A DNA stretch of 64,000 nt from Ciborinia camelliae. Taxonomy: Eukaryota; Ascomycota; Leotiomycetes; Helotiales; Sclerotiniaceae. Both the position numbers and the translations under genes were made by a program. Of the stretch, positions 1 to 12,747 are shown piece after piece; position 1 is the first letter of the stretch; every line of letters starts with the position of its first letter. The stretch spans positions 2,426,459 through 2,490,458 of the forward strand of contig JANPYM010000008.1 in assembly GCA_025890175.1 (NCBI GenBank), in the 5' to 3' direction. The notes beneath the pieces were generated by a model, which had not been told where the DNA came from, searched no databases, and saw only the letters and a program-made list of their open reading frames with translations.

Positions 1-43
1 GCATTGTTCTCATTCTCGTACTCGGACTCTGAATTACGCCATT

Positions 44-140
44 CCATACATACCTACATACATACATACATACATACATACCTATATACATATCTACATA
101 TATACCTACATGCATACATACATGCATACATACACATACC
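44..140. repeat. (TACA)n-type microsatellite
   Basis: Imperfect tandem TACA units interrupted by CCTA and TATA variants. It is a plain simple-sequence repeat with no coding support on either strand. Confidence 0.85.
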
Positions 141-437
141 GTAAACTCCAGACTTCAGACTCCAAACTCCTCCACCCCCCAGACTCCTCAACCTCCAAAC
201 TCCTCCACCCCCCAGACTCCTCAACCCCCCAGAGAAATCCAGAGAAATCAAGTGAACACCGCACCAACTGCAGTGCACCGCACCAACAGCACAGCACTGC
301 ACAGCAACAAAGAGTTCCTCATTCCTCATTCCCCGCTCCTCATCTCCATCCAACCTTGCCGCGCTCTCAAGTGCTCAACAATGGGGACCCTTATACCGGT
401 ACTGTCCTTAGGTAAATAGAATAAAAACCTATACCCA

Positions 438-484
438 AGGCAAGGTAAGGTAAGGTAAGGTAAGGTAAGGCAAGGTAAGGTAAG
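438..484. repeat. (AAGGT)n microsatellite
   Basis: About nine tandem pentamers, mostly AAGGT with two AAGGC variants, in gene-free DNA. Confidence 0.85.
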
Positions 485-810
485 CACACGATATGACCTC
501 GGGGAATATCAGTACCTACCTACTCGACTATAGACTATAGACTATAAATACCCACCTACCTACCTATAAAGATACCTCCACCCCCATCTCCCACACACAC
601 ACAATTTTTGTTATATACCTACCTACCTACCTAGGAATTAGGTAGAGTAAAACAAGGCCCCGGTATATAAAATATAACCACCTACCTACCTACCTACCTA
701 CTACGTATAGGTAAGTCCACCCACTCACCCACCCACCCACTCACTCACTAGATTGATATCGAAATGCCTTATATAAAGTATTGAACTTATTGAACTTAAT
801 GAACTTATTG

Positions 811-872
811 TATCGAGCAAAGTTCTCCGATTCCATAGAACTTAGCTCGATGACGAAGCTAGTGTATGTATA
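811..872. mobile_element. MITE-like palindromic element, copy 1 (deleted left arm)
   Basis: The right arm at 830-849 (ATTCCATAGAACTTAGCTCG) follows a 5-nt centre (CTCCG at 825-829). The left arm, starting CGAGC at 814, is missing about nine inner bases. The right flank (ATGACGAAGCTAGTG) matches the outer flank of copy 2 at 52793-52858 when that copy is read on the other strand. Sharing both the arm and the flank over about 50 bases in inverted orientation points to a small non-autonomous palindromic repeat. I see no flanking target-site duplication, and the superfamily is unknown. Confidence 0.6.
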
Positions 873-1323
873 ACTAGGTATTTTATAACAACAACACAAC
901 GTAAGTAAGGACCTCAAATCACTCTTCCATATCCCCGATGCCTTGCCGTACGATATTCATCATCAATGTTCCAATGTAGATTGAACCATATATGGTCCCG
1001 TGGGCTAAGATACCTTCGTGCGTGACGTGAGCCGTGAGACATGATAACATAGGTAACAACGGGATAGAAATCACAACAAGACAGAATTGCAGACTTGAAT
1101 TGGGTGCGCTGCTTATTTGTTATTTTCCTATAACCGTTGCTCATAATATCATTTCGCTGGTATGCACGTATTCATGTATCCCTATGTCCCTGATTCCTTA
1201 ACACCATGCTCCAGATAACTGCGCTTGTCCCATCATGAGGGAGAGAAACGTTCCTGATATATTCAAAGGCGGGGAATCGTTCGTGAAAAGTTGGCTAAAT
1301 ATTCGTGTTTCGTGTTTCGTCAT

Positions 1324-2445
1324 TCATCTAAATTCCATCGCCTGGAAGCACCCCCTATCTTCAACGTGTTTCAACTCTAGCTGTTGAAATCTAGAAACTG
1401 TGTTAGCAAACATCCCCATAAAGAATTCAATTTACTTACTTCTCGCTCTTCGAGTGAAAATATATTCCGCTTACTCTTCCCTCAAGCTGATTGAAGCAAA
1501 TATAATAAAACCCTTCGAAACTTGCACCACTAATGGTTCTAACACGATGGTCAGGAACTAAAAAGTGTTCTTTCCATCTCATGAAAATATTATCTCGTTG
1601 CCCCAAATTTGGAATGTGGCAGTTTCCTTTCCTCGCGGATTTTTGAAAAGGGCGAAAAGCCTGAAACTTTGCCCAGTGTTGTAAATCGAGTTTATCTGTT
1701 GATCCCCAATCTTCGCGTTGGGTAAAAAATGAATATTTTGATCCAATAATTTCCCCCTCAAAGTAGGTTGTAAGTGTAGGATGGTCTTCGGTCAGGCCTA
1801 TAGTAAAAACTTGCTTAGCATGAGAACTCTAGAGTTATGTGGATGAAATACCACCATCTGCATACCTTGAATGCGCAAATACCCGCATAAAAACGATTCC
1901 CTCATATCCACATGCTTAATTTCAACCTGTACGTCATAGACCTGCCGTTCCGATTGTTGTGTTCCATGGAATTTGCTACCAGCTCGTAATCTGGAGGAAG
2001 GGCAAGAAGGCAATAACTATATCTTGTTAGTCTGCCTGATGATATGACCGTTCGATGTAATCATACTAACTCTAATATTTGAGAAATCATAACCCAAGGA
2101 TGGCGAAGAAATACGGGAATTGGTGATGGTACGCATTTCAGTATCCTCCTGCTTATCTCCCTCCATACTTATAGGAGATAGCATATCAGCTCCATTTGTT
2201 TCTTCATCGGTATCCATTCTTTTGGTATTTCGCATGTCGTTTTGATATATCTCCGTCGTGTCGGCCCTTGGCGAATCATGATGCGGCGGCGTCGGTTGTT
2301 GAGTAATTTCCGCATCAAAAATGGGCGACTCGAGCATATCTTCCATCTCTGTTATTCTCCAAGTAGATCTGTCATCTTCAGGTGGGCACGACGTGTGCGA
2401 TATCGTGGCTCCTACGCTGGACTCGTTACTTGAAGGGGTGGGCAT
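1324..2445 (-). CDS. GID4: GID4/Vid24: substrate receptor of the GID/CTLH E3 ubiquitin ligase
   Basis: A 316-aa protein in four exons on the minus strand: 2445-2071, 2016-1866, 1797-1440 and 1390-1324. The introns are 54, 68 and 49 nt; the first uses a GTTAGT donor with ACTAAC just before the TAG acceptor. The frame closes across all joins. Residues 1-125 are polar and low in complexity. Residues from about 135 form the conserved Vid24/GID4 beta-barrel: GSKFHGTQQSERQVYDVQV, then HVDMRESFLCGYLRIQGLT, FEGEIIGSKY, FMRWKEHFLVPDHRVRTISG, GFYYICFNQ, and a C-terminal MEFR. In this family the barrel binds Pro/N-degrons and delivers gluconeogenic enzymes to the GID ligase for ubiquitination in the cytosol. 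It is divergent from SEC26 across a 2.7 kb gap. The least certain join is the first intron, whose donor is not the consensus; the barrel itself is clear. Confidence 0.9.
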
Positions 2446-5154
2446 TTGATCGCGCCGGCACCAGCCAGGCTTTTGAAGAAAAAACTAATGATACAGGTGA
2501 ATTTTGAAACAAAAATGCGATGATGATTAGATGAACATGACAGACGTTACTTGAATTAAAGTGGCGAGGTGACTTGGGATTATCGAGTAGACTAGAGAAG
2601 TCAAGATAGATACAGGTACTAGGTTATGATAAAGCAATCAAGCAATCAAGCAATCAACAGGTACTAATAAAGCACTTGGGTTCGAACTGTTCATGGACCG
2701 ACCGTCCCATTGGCGCACTACGCTAGCATGTCTTAAGCTACCTATCTCCAATCAGGTTTAGCTTAATCGTCCGCTTTTCCCCGCAAGCCCGCAAGTCCGC
2801 ACGTGAATAGGTACCCCGTTAAAAACGACCCTCGATGCACCATCAAAGAAATAAATGGTTGTCTGATTGCTTGATTGTTTCATTGTTTGAGATGGGTTGA
2901 ATCGTCGACGGGATGGAAATGGAGGGTGAAATTTATTACTAGGGGTATACCTAGGTAGGTACTAGATGATATTATTGATCAATAAGGTTACCCTCCATCC
3001 CTCATTTCATTCACGCTTCAGATATTCAAGATATAGTAGGTAGGTATGTAAGTACAGTAGTACTTTACCTGGAGTAACTTCATAGATCATTTTATCATAT
3101 CTTTCAATCAACTTTTGGTGCTCGTAACTCGAGGACTTCTTCTGTGATGTTGTCATTGTACCGGTAGACGACCTTTCACAGTGCTACTCCGGAAAGAAGG
3201 AATTCGGCTGATTGAACTGCTCAAAAACCCGCATATCATTGATGATGATGAAGTGGTGTTTTATGAGCAGGCGATAACTTGGTATCCTGCATCCTCCAAT
3301 GATGACACAATCCATATTTATTTGTAAAGTATGAACAACCCAAAAGAGCAAAGAAGTCAATAGTACTATCAGTAACTCGACAACACATCTGGAGTACCAC
3401 TCTGAATAATGTATCCCGGGATCTCGGTCATGCAATGCCCAATTCAATGCCCAAATCAGAATCCAACGGCTGTTGGGTTCCTGGACAGCTTAGCGGCCGA
3501 TGGAAAGGTAATGAAAATCTTGCGGGGTCTGCTCCGTTGTTTAAGGAGAGGTGGAGCTTTTGATGAAGTCGTCTGTCAGGTAAGGAGTTCGGTAAAGATT
3601 TTCCTGTATGCAGTGATGCCAGGCATAATCATAATATAATATATAACATATTGAATCTTATAACTCCGATGCAATCAGACTTGGCATGGCAGATAGTTAC
3701 CTCATCCAACCAAAATTTGACGGAACAAATGATACCATACATCGACAACCAACATCGTCAGTTATCACTCATCAACCAGAGTAGCAATCTCATATCACTG
3801 TCTTACAGAAAGTAGGGCATGATCGATGACTCCTCGATTTTTGTATCATTAGCATTGTAGACAAATGACTGGCTTCTCCTCCTATATATGGTATCCATTT
3901 GTCTTGCAGATAATTCAACGCCTAACTCCTTCTTCATCCCTTGGATTTTTCTTAAAATCAATCTTTTAGATAGGCTTGATCTTGAAGTGAAGTGCTATCA
4001 ATGAAAACACCAATGCTTTCAGATCCTGTACAAGGTAGTAGAACACACGAAGACCTTCCGGATCTTGAGATTCTGTAACATCGACCAGAGATCCAATCTT
4101 GGCAGTCTAGGCTTCGTCAGTAGTATGATCTCGAATCCGAGCAATAATCTATGCTTACCTCAAACGAGATAACCTCGCTTCCTATTTTGATTTCCAGTTC
4201 CTGGCGACCATCTTTATTCTTCTGGGGCCATTTGCTATCATCTTCCCTATTTCAATGTGAGTTGCGCGTGCCAAATTTTTGAAACCGAGAAGCATACTTC
4301 ATGATTTCACTAGTCTTAATGATCCTCTTGATTTCCTCAACCATCAACGAGCTAACACACACTATGAACCGTAAAGTCAGCGACTGGAGGAAGACCCATA
4401 GGATACTCTGCGCCACATACTTTCTTTCCGAATCAGGGAATCGTTTCGATAATTGGAATTGTTGGCATAACGTGCGGACGCGCTTCTTCCATCCCCTAAT
4501 ACTCGAAAGTCGAATTCTGAATCCATTGTTAACTTCGGCGCAAACTGCAGATAACCTCCAGATGCTCACCAAGAAACTCGTGTCCATGACGACCCTGATG
4601 GCCGGAACTTTCGAAATAAATTAGCATTTCAATACCCAAGTATTGGCATTAACTTACTAGTAGCGAATGTAAAAAGGTTCATTGAGTGTAGACATAATGG
4701 CAGAGGTTTTTAGTTTTATCTGCTATTGATTGATTTGGGAAGGCTGAAGCTTTTGATAGCTTTATTAATCCGTAGAGACTCATCACTGGGCCATTTTACT
4801 TACGGTAGCTTTAAGGCTAGAATTTGGCGGGGATCCCTTTTCGTGCCTGATATGCTTAAGGCTGAAACAGGCCACGCTAAGTCTTCTGAACACAGCACCC
4901 AGAAAGCTGGACACCGTTGTGATAATATTCCCAAGAATATGTATCTTTGATGCGTAACTCCCAACGCATTTCTCTAAATTGACATTAATTCCACGCCCGA
5001 TTCTCATTTCTCCAAAAATCTCCATCTTTCAATCTGCCACAATCCCATAAGAACAAACTACCTCCGAATTCAAGAACCCACCCTTAATACCTACCTACCT
5101 CCACGAACAAAAGAAACAACCTCCCTCTTCTGCAGTTCCATATACACAGCCAAT
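2446..5154. other. Intergenic between divergent GID4 and SEC26
   Basis: No convincing gene in 2.7 kb. Short open frames at 3184-3447 (-), 3409-3639 (+), 4252-4587 (-) and 4301-4624 (+) overlap on opposite strands, show no motif I recognise and have no clear splice partners. They may be a decayed gene or chance. The ends should carry the GID4 and SEC26 promoters. A short CAATCAAG-type tandem (about 2633-2656) and small (CCTA/TAGG)n patches are present. Confidence 0.6.
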
Positions 5155-8100
5155 ATGGCGACTTTCTTAGAACAATCGTACAGCTTGGTACACCAGGACA
5201 ATGCCGCAGATGTACCCACAATGTCGGATTTGAGGACGCAGTTGGAGAAAGGGACAGATGAGAGTAAAGTCGAGACTATGAAGCGCATTCTCACAGTTAT
5301 GCTGAATGGTGATCCGATGCCTCAATTACTCATGCATATCATTCGATTCGTTATGCCTTCAAAGTACAAACCATTGAAGAAGCTTCTCTACTTTTACTAC
5401 GAAATATGCCCAAAGCTCGATGCCAGTGGGAAGCTCAAGCAGGAGATGATCTTAGTTTGGTAAGGCAACTCTGAAATGCGGAACTTGTGGTTCCTGTATT
5501 AACATATGTCACAGTAACGGCATAAGAAATGATCTCCAACATCCTAACGAATATATTAGAGGCAACACATTGCGATTTTTGTGTAAGCTCCGCGAATCAG
5601 AACTCATCGAACCCTGTCTCGCTCCAACGAAAGCATGTCTTGAGCATCGTCATGCATATGTCCGCAAGAACGCGGTTTTCGCCGTGGCTTCTATCTTCCA
5701 ACACTCCGAGAGCCTGATCCCAGATGCCCCTGAATTGATAGCCGCATTTTTGGAGACAGAGAGTGATCATACTTGCAAGCGTAATGCATTTGCTGCATTG
5801 GTTAGCATTAGCCATGACAAGGCTTTGGCATATCTCAGCAGTGTCTTTGATGGCATTCCAAATGCAGACGAACTGCTGCAACTTGTGGAGCTGGAGTTCA
5901 TAAGAAAAGATGCAGTCCAAAATTCACAGAATAAGGTAGTTTCCACGACCAATTTACCAGGCACCGCTAACATGTCTAGGCACGATATTTACGACTTATT
6001 TTTGACCTTTTAGAAGCTGGAGCTTCTACCGTCGTTTACGAAGCTGCTTCGTCTCTCACAGCCTTGACCAACAACCCGGTAGCGGTGAAAGCAGCAGCAT
6101 CAAAGTTTATTGAGCTTAGTATTAAGGAGGCCGACAATAACGTTAAGCTGATTGTTCTCGACAAAGTGGATCTATTAAGACAGAAGAATGAAGGCGTTCT
6201 GGATGATTTGACAATGGAGATTTTGCGAGTGTTATCAAGTCCGGATATTGATGTGCGAAAGAAGGCCTTGGATCTTGCACTGGAGATGGTTTCCAGCAAG
6301 AATGTCGAAGATGTCGTCCTTCTCTTGAAGAAAGAATTATCAAAGACTGTCGACCAAGAATATGAGAAGAACGCTGAATATCGACAACTCTTGATTCACT
6401 CCATACATCAATGCGCAATTAAATTCTCCGAAGTCGCTGAAAGCGTTGTCGACCTCTTGATGGATTTCATCGCCGATTTTAACAACACCTCGGCAGTAGA
6501 TGTTATCTCCTTCGTGAAGGAGGTAGTGGAGAAATTCCCTAAACTTCGACCATCCATAGTTGAGCGTTTGGTATCCACCTTAAGCGAGGTTCGTGCTGGA
6601 AAGGTTTACAGGGGTGCTCTTTGGATAGTTGGAGAATATTCTCTAGAGGCCAATGACATTAGAGATGCCTGGAGACGTATAAGAGCCAGCTTAGGGGAAA
6701 TTCCTATCTTGGCTTCTGAAGAGAGGCTACTCAATGACACAACGGACGGGCAAGATCCAAAAGAGCCAGAACAGATCAATGGTCATTCCAAAGCAGCCCC
6801 AACAGGTTCACGAAGGGTCCTTGCCGACGGTACCTATGCTACTGAAAGTGCCCTTACAAGTCAATCTGCTGTTGCGGCCAAGTTGGAAGCAGTCAAAGCC
6901 GCTCAAAAACCACCTCTTCGTCAACTTATTCTCGATGGGGATTATTATCTAGCAGCCGTTCTTTCTTCCACACTTACAAAACTAGTCATGCGCCACTCCG
7001 AAATCTCGTCGGATGCTGCTCGAACTAATGCTCTACGAGCAGAAGCAATGTTGATTATGATTTCAATTATCCGTGTTGGTCAATCCCAATTCGTGAAAGC
7101 GCCAATTGACGAGGATTCGGTCGACAGAATTATGTCTTGTGTTAGATCCCTCGCTGAAGTTGCTCAGAATAAGAAACTCGAAAGCGTATTCTTACAAGAT
7201 ACTAGAAAAGCATTCCGAGACATGGTTCAAGTAGAAGAAAAGAAGCGAGCAGCTAAGGAGGCAGTGGAGAAGGCCAAATCTGCTGTTCAAGTTGATGATG
7301 TCGTCTCCATTAGACAACTTGCAAAGAAGAACACAATCGATGGCGCTGACGAGATCGAACTTGATCTCGAAAAGGCAACCGGGGGCGATTCTTCTGGTGA
7401 AGATCTTTCATCAAAGCTTAGCCGAGTTGTACAACTTACTGGTTTCTCTGATCCAGTCTATGCTGAGGCATATGTCACAGTACATCAATTCGATATCGTA
7501 TTGGATGTTTTACTGGTAAATCAGACAACTGAGACTCTTCAGAATTTGTCAGTCGAATTCGCAACATTGGGCGATCTTAAGGTTGTAGAAAAGCCAACCA
7601 CCCAAAATCTTGGCCCACATGATTTCCAGAATGTACAAGCTACCATCAAGGTTTCCTCGACGGATACTGGAGTCATTTTCGGAAATGTTGTCTATGATGG
7701 TGCCAGTTCCACTGAGAACAATGTGGTTATCCTGAATGATGTGCATGTGGATATCATGGATTATATCCAACCAGCCGTGTGCACAGAAACTGAATTCCGT
7801 ACAATGTGGACAGAATTTGAGTGGGAGAACAAGGTCAACATCAATTCAAAGGCCAAATCATTACGAGATTTCTTGAATCAACTTATGGCTTGCACGAATA
7901 TGAACTGCTTAACACCCGAGGCTTCATTGAAGGGCGACTGTCAATTCTTGAGTGCCAATCTTTACGCACGAAGTGTTTTCGGTAAGTTGCGTCTTTTTTA
8001 CACGACTAGTTGAACTAGTTACTAACAACACTCTAGGGGAGGATGCTCTTGCTAACCTTAGCATCGAAAAGGAGGGTGAAGATGGACCAGTGACTGGATT

Positions 8101-8185
8101 TGTTCGTATTCGAAGCAGGTCTCAAGGTTTAGCACTCAGCTTGGGGTCATTAAAGGGGTTGAATAAGGTTGTAGAACTTGCTTGA
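5155..8185 (+). CDS. SEC26: Coatomer subunit beta (beta-COP, SEC26)
   Basis: A 958-aa protein in four exons: 5155-5459, 5515-5935, 5980-7981 and 8037-8185. Introns are 55, 44 and 55 nt; the 44-nt one has CTAAC eight bases before its TAG acceptor. Length equals family length (yeast about 970, human about 950). The N-terminal two thirds is an adaptin-like helical solenoid (for example KYKPLKKLLYFYYEICPKLD near residue 73, ACLEHRHAYVRKNAVFA near 138, EADNNVKLIVLDKVDLLRQK and KVYRGALWIVGEYSLE). The C-terminal third is the beta-COP appendage (QLTGFSDPVYAEAYVTVHQF). In the COPI coat beta-COP binds Arf1 and coats Golgi-to-ER retrograde vesicles. A charged linker (residues about 440-510) separates trunk and appendage, as usual. 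The next gene, LCB4, follows in the same direction after 1.1 kb. Confidence 0.96.
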
Positions 8186-9309
8186 GGGAGTGGAGAACGA
8201 TAACGAAATCTGTATCATCAGTTTTTCATGTCCGGACTAATGGACATTTGGGACAGGTACAGCTGCTAATAAGATGAAGAGGAAATGGGAAGGCGCTGAA
8301 GGGCTGAAGCAGGCTCAACCAAAGGCGTCAATCTAGTTCAAGTTGTATTGTGTTAAGTGTAAGCCTGCTTTTTTTGATCATTGAAATGATGATGATCGGG
8401 GACTTTTGCGCACAAAAGGGCACAAAAAGGAGTTTTTATCTAGAATCAGAGGCATTACAAATAAATATTTTGAATCTCCTAACATTGAACTTCCATCACT
8501 CGCTTGTATTAGATCCTTGGTATCTAAAAGTTGGAATAGGTACAGCTAAAATTCTTATTAGCTTTTAGCATGTGAAATTTGCCTCGTCTCCTTATCCTCT
8601 TCTTCAGAATTTGGGACGCGTAATGAGAGGCAAAAAATGATATATGGAGTATGATTTGTATCCGCCCCCTGTCAGAACTCAATTACAATTAAAAAGGGGA
8701 TATTGGCACCAATTAGATGTTCAAGCCTTTGTTCTCTGAATGTTTATACAGGGTTCATACAATAAAATAGAAACAATAAACTTGATGCAACGAAAGAATT
8801 CGGTGAATTGTAACCATCAATAAATAACTCATACCTGCCACCAAGTAGCTAGCCAGCCATACTCCGTATAAACGGAACCTCACATCACGAACTTCACCAT
8901 AATAGATTAATAGAATTCGTATTCAGTTTATTTTTAACCTACCTATGCTGTCTGCCGTTCGGAAAAGTATCCCATGACTGGACTGAATGATCGGGGAAGT
9001 GGTCCTCCGTGTTAGTGAAGCTCGGCTCGGCATCTCGGATAGTCTCGTCCCTGGATTTAGACCTCATCAGAACTAACAAGAAATCTTGGAACCATTCACT
9101 TCTCATTGAAACAAAGGAAATATCCAAGAAATCTAAAATTAAATTTTATTTTGATACATAACAAATTTCAATAAATACCATCATATTCAGTCATTCGTTA
9201 CAACATCCAACATACCACCTACTACCTAGTAGGTAGAGAGGATAGACAGAGAAGCGAGGCTTATGATAAGAGAGAGAATGCTTGGGATATCAAAACGATT
9301 TATGTGATC
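8186..9309. other. Intergenic between SEC26 and LCB4
   Basis: 1.1 kb holding the SEC26 3' untranslated region and the LCB4 upstream region. Several AATAAA-like A/T stretches occur around 8455-8465 and 8758-8780. A short palindromic CTACTACCTAGTAGGTAG sits near 9218-9236. I see no gene or RNA here. Confidence 0.7.
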
Positions 9310-11045
9310 ATGGCTTCTTCTATGGATTCAAATCATCCATTTATCGATACGTTGGGAGTCACTAGTGAGGAATATGTCGGAGAGCAGGCTTTCGTGACGG
9401 ATGGGACGTTGACGGTGGGGAGAAATGCCTCTCTAACATTGGGAACGGATTCTTTGATTGTGCTAGGTGAGTTTGGTAGTTGGACTTGAGGGATTAAGAG
9501 AGGATGATTGTACTGATGAGGTGATAGATGAGGCTTTTGAGAAAGAGGGCTCAGCTTGTTGTGGACTTTGGCCTTTTGGTTCAAGTAAGTACGACTCATC
9601 GTCTCCAACCTGCGTCATACTAACACTCAGATGTAGATTCTGCGAATACGAGGCCCATTCCTTTCTACAACGTCCTATGGGCCGAAATATTAGACACGAA
9701 TGAAATAGCCATTCGATATGCCTCGCCTACGTCGAAAACGAGGGTGCAAGCTACAGAGCTGAAATATACGATAGAGTCGCATTCTACAGAAGAAGTCGAG
9801 AAATGGATCGCGAAATTACTCGATCGATCATACGGCGAATCGCAACAGGTAAAACGAGCAAAGGTCCTGGTAAACCCTCACAGCGGCAAAGGAAAGGCTC
9901 AAAAATACTATGATCGCGATGTGGAACCACTTTTGAAGGCAGCACGCTGTAGTATCGACATGGTAAAGACGAAGTTCCAAGGGGATGCGGTTACGATTGT
10001 CGCAAATATGGATGTTGAGGCTTATGATATGGTAGTTTGTTGCTCGGGTGATGGATTGGCGCATGAAGTGTTCAACGGCCTTGGAAAGAGACATGATGCA
10101 AAAAGAGCTCTATCGAAGATCGCGGTTACACATGTACCGTGTGGAAGTGGGAATGCTATGAGTTGCAATTTGAGTGGGACGGATAGTGCCAGTTTGGCTA
10201 CTTTGGCCATTCTCAAAGGGATTCCTACGCCTTTAGATCTGATATCGATTACACAAGGAGAGACACGGACGATTAGTTTCCTATCACAGTCTGTAGGAAT
10301 TGTGGCCGAGGCAGATTTGGCCACGGAACATATGAGATGGATGGGCTCGGCACGATTTACCTATGGATTTCTAGAGAGACTTATTGGACAGGCAATCTAT
10401 CCTTGCGATATTGCCGTCAAGGTTGCGATAGAAGATAAACCCAGCATAAGAGATCATTATAAAAAGGAGATGAGCAATCACGAACCGGCAAGCGAGAGGA
10501 GAGGATACAAATACCTTTTAGATGACGATGCTTCTGCTAGTAGTGGGATGGATGATGGCTTGCCTCCGTTGAGGTATGGTACTGTAAATGACAAATTGCC
10601 CGAGGGTTGGGAAATGGTTCCCTATGACAAACTCGGGAATTTCTACTGTGGAAATGTAAGTTCCACCCACCCCGCTTTTCTTCTCCATATCAAAACCTAA
10701 CAAGAAAAATAGATGGCATACATGGCCTCGGACGCCAATTTCTTCTCCGCCGCCTTGCCAAATGACGGATACATGGACCTCGTTTGCATCAATGGAGACG
10801 TCAGTCGTCTATCGGCCATCAACATGATGTTCGCCGTGGAAACGGGCAAATTCTTTGATATTCCCCTGGTCTGGTATCGTAAAATCCTCGGCTACAGGAT
10901 CATTCCCAAACAAAAGGGCGATGGGTATATAAGTATTGATGGGGAGCGAGTTCCCTTTCAACCCTTTCAGGCTGAGGTCCATAAGGGTTTGGGCACGGTA
11001 CTTTCAAAAACAGGACACATGTATGAGGCGCGCGGCCCCGTTTGA
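9310..11045 (+). CDS. LCB4: Sphingoid long-chain base kinase (LCB4/sphingosine kinase family)
   Basis: A 523-aa protein in four exons: 9310-9466, 9528-9584, 9631-10655 and 10713-11045 (introns 61, 46 and 57 nt). The start is the first ATG in frame (9310). The diacylglycerol/sphingosine kinase catalytic fold is plain: LVNPHSGKGKA near residues 151-161 (phosphate-binding NPxxGxG), VVCCSGDGLAHEVFNGL near 206-222 (the SGDG loop with the conserved E and N), and PCGSGNAMSCNL near 241-252. A C-terminal beta-sandwich carries DGYMDLVCINGD and GDGYISIDGERVPFQPFQ. Family members phosphorylate phytosphingosine or dihydrosphingosine, making the long-chain base phosphates that feed the Dpl1 lyase. An N-terminal segment of about 140 residues ahead of the catalytic domain resembles other ascomycete LCB4 proteins. 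Substrate preference cannot be read from sequence. Confidence 0.94.
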
Positions 11046-12638
11046 GTCTTCTCGCTCGGGGGTGGTATATTTTTTTCATCGTTTTGTATGCGTGCATTTG
11101 GACGGGGAAAGGGGCTCGGCAAGAAGGGAGAAGGGAGAAGGGATTTGGACTCTGGACTCTGGAGGCGTTTTGCGTTTCTTGGGAATGGTGGTTGGTACAT
11201 GAGGTCGACCTAAAATGATACCCCAAGATGGTCTGGTTTGGTTTGGTTTGGTTTTTCGCATGAGCGACGTCGTTGATTGATGTCTCTGTCGGAATTATAG
11301 ATCTTTTTTTTTTTTACTTCTGTCTGCTATGAGGAAATTGAATTTGACGAGACTTTTTTTTTTTAAACATTTGGGGTTTTTATTTTATTGTTCTTGAAGA
11401 AAGAAAAAACACTATACCTTGATGATGCTGTGAAATTTCTTCCATAGATCGGACCGGGTCCTCTTAAATACTGTACTGGAAAAATATCAGTTCAACCGAC
11501 AGTATCGCATTTCTCCATCTTTTATCCTTGATTCCACCCCATCCATCCATCCGTCGTCTTCCTCCCCATCGCTCATCGCTCATCTCCACCCCATCCATCC
11601 ATTATCCTCCAGAGTGTTTTTTGGTTGTTTTTGTCGGTGAAGTATATGTATAGAGTATAGAGAGAGGGGATCTATGAACTATCTACCTATCTAGACGAGC
11701 ATCCATCCCATCCCATCCCATGCTATCCCATCCATCAATAATCGATTGAATAATCCAATAATAATCCCATTTAAAATTTATTCTCCGCCCCATCATCCTT
11801 CACTTGACCCCTACCTACCCATCTACTTACCCTAGTCTCTAGATAGATATCCATTCCACGATCCACCCGGTGACCCCACCAAACCAGCAAGCTAGGCTAG
11901 GCTAGCCCGCTCAAAAATACTAGGTAATAATAAAACATTATTATTGGAGGAGAAATGGTGGAATGGAATATAAAATATAGAATATGTCGATATACACTTA
12001 TTATGAAATCGGTATATATGTAAATAAATCCAAAGAATGAATTTTTTTTAAAAAAAATATATATTTAATTTGATTTGAATAAATATTTCGAATTGTATGG
12101 ATACATACAAATGAATTTCAAGAAATCCTCTAGCTAAATAGGTAGAACACTATCTAGATATATGAAAAAAATTTCATCAGTTTGCAGAATGTATTATGAT
12201 ACCTATGGATGGATGGATATAACCAGGGCCCCAGAGATCCCCCCTCCACCCCTCTCCCCCTTCTCTCTCCCGAGATCCGCTTTCGGGTTTCCACATTGAT
12301 GGATTACGGAGACCTACGGAGTACTAGTCTAGTAGAGCGAGCGGGTCGAGCGCACGGATATATATCCGAGTTGAAGATGAAGAAGAAAAAGATGAAAAAG
12401 ATGAAAAAGAAGAACCTTGAAAACCCATTAAAAAATGAAAATGAAAATGAAAATGAAAATCTTCCTCCCCCCGCAGGGCCCGCCGGGCCCGCCCGTATAC
12501 TCCTCTCCTCTCCTCCTATAATTTCCCTCCCTCCAAAAATCCTCCCCATCAAAAAAATCCTCCCTCTCTCCCTCCCCAAAAAATCCTCCCTCTCCCCTCC
12601 CAAAAAACCAAAAAAAAAAAGAATAATGAAGGGAATTG
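11046..12638. other. Intergenic, simple-sequence-rich, between LCB4 and tRNA-Lys
   Basis: No gene supported in 1.6 kb. It contains the LCB4 3' flank, a TTTGG tandem near 11233-11252, many CCATC/CATCC repeats between 11535 and 11735, AT-rich DNA at 11920-12070, and a purine-rich GAAAAT/GATGAAAAA stretch at 12375-12462 followed by pyrimidine-rich CCTCC DNA. A long open frame at 12209-12673 runs through these low-complexity tracts and into the tRNA, so it is not a gene. Confidence 0.7.
12060..12390. repeat. Diverged repeat, copy 1 (partner near 46415-46640)
   Basis: Several blocks align in order with 46415-46640: an ATAAATATT..TTGTATG stretch near 12081; ATGAATTTCAAGAAATCCTC near 12112 against AATTAATTTCAAAAAAACCCTC; a TTTCATCAGTTTGCAGAATGTATTATG block near 12172 against TTTCGATCAATTTGCTGAAAGTATCATG; and a well-conserved AGCGCACGGATATATAT followed by CCGAGTTGAAGA (12350-12377). 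A tRNA-Lys(CUU) gene lies within 600 bp of each copy. It may be an old duplication or a dispersed-repeat remnant; I cannot tell which. Confidence 0.5.
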
Positions 12639-12747
12639 AGCCCAACGGGGGGGTCGAACCCCCAACCTTGTGATTGGAACTAGCACATCAGATCTTTCGA
12701 TGCGATGAAGTAAGAGTCACACGCTCTACCGATTGAGCTAGCCGGGC
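12639..12747 (-). tRNA. tRNA-Lys(CUU) with a 36-nt intron
   Basis: Read on the minus strand from 12747: a 7-bp acceptor stem (GCCCGGC with GTTGGGC, two G-U pairs), a D-arm with TAGCTCAATCGGTAGAGC, an anticodon stem TGTGA/TCACA with loop CTCTTAA (anticodon CTT), a variable loop, and a T-arm with GGGGGTTCGACCCCC. The intron (36 nt) sits at the canonical site one base 3' of the anticodon. The mature length is 73 nt including the discriminator. A run of T follows the 3' end on the transcribed strand, as expected for a Pol III terminator. The second copy at 45942-46040 has the same mature sequence. Confidence 0.95.

Larger units (their letters stand above)
1..1323. other. Intergenic, microsatellite-rich; no gene seen
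   Basis: No open frame here looks like a protein. The stretch holds a (TACA)n-type microsatellite at about 44-140, an (AAGGT)n run at about 438-484, and (CCTA)n blocks near 545-565, 616-634 and 680-702. A palindromic repeat lies at 811-872 and is listed separately. The short open frames at 54-415 read through these repeats and have composition set by them. The right-hand part is the 3' flank of the GID4 gene. Confidence 0.75.

Noticed and set aside
1600..1680. Frameshift in GID4 exon 3
   Set aside because: An apparent extra T was a misreading; the region reads CGC CCT TTT CAA AAA TCC and the frame is intact.
12209..12673. 154-codon frame before the tRNA
   Set aside because: It crosses GAAAAT and CCTCC low-complexity tracts and runs into the tRNA-Lys gene.
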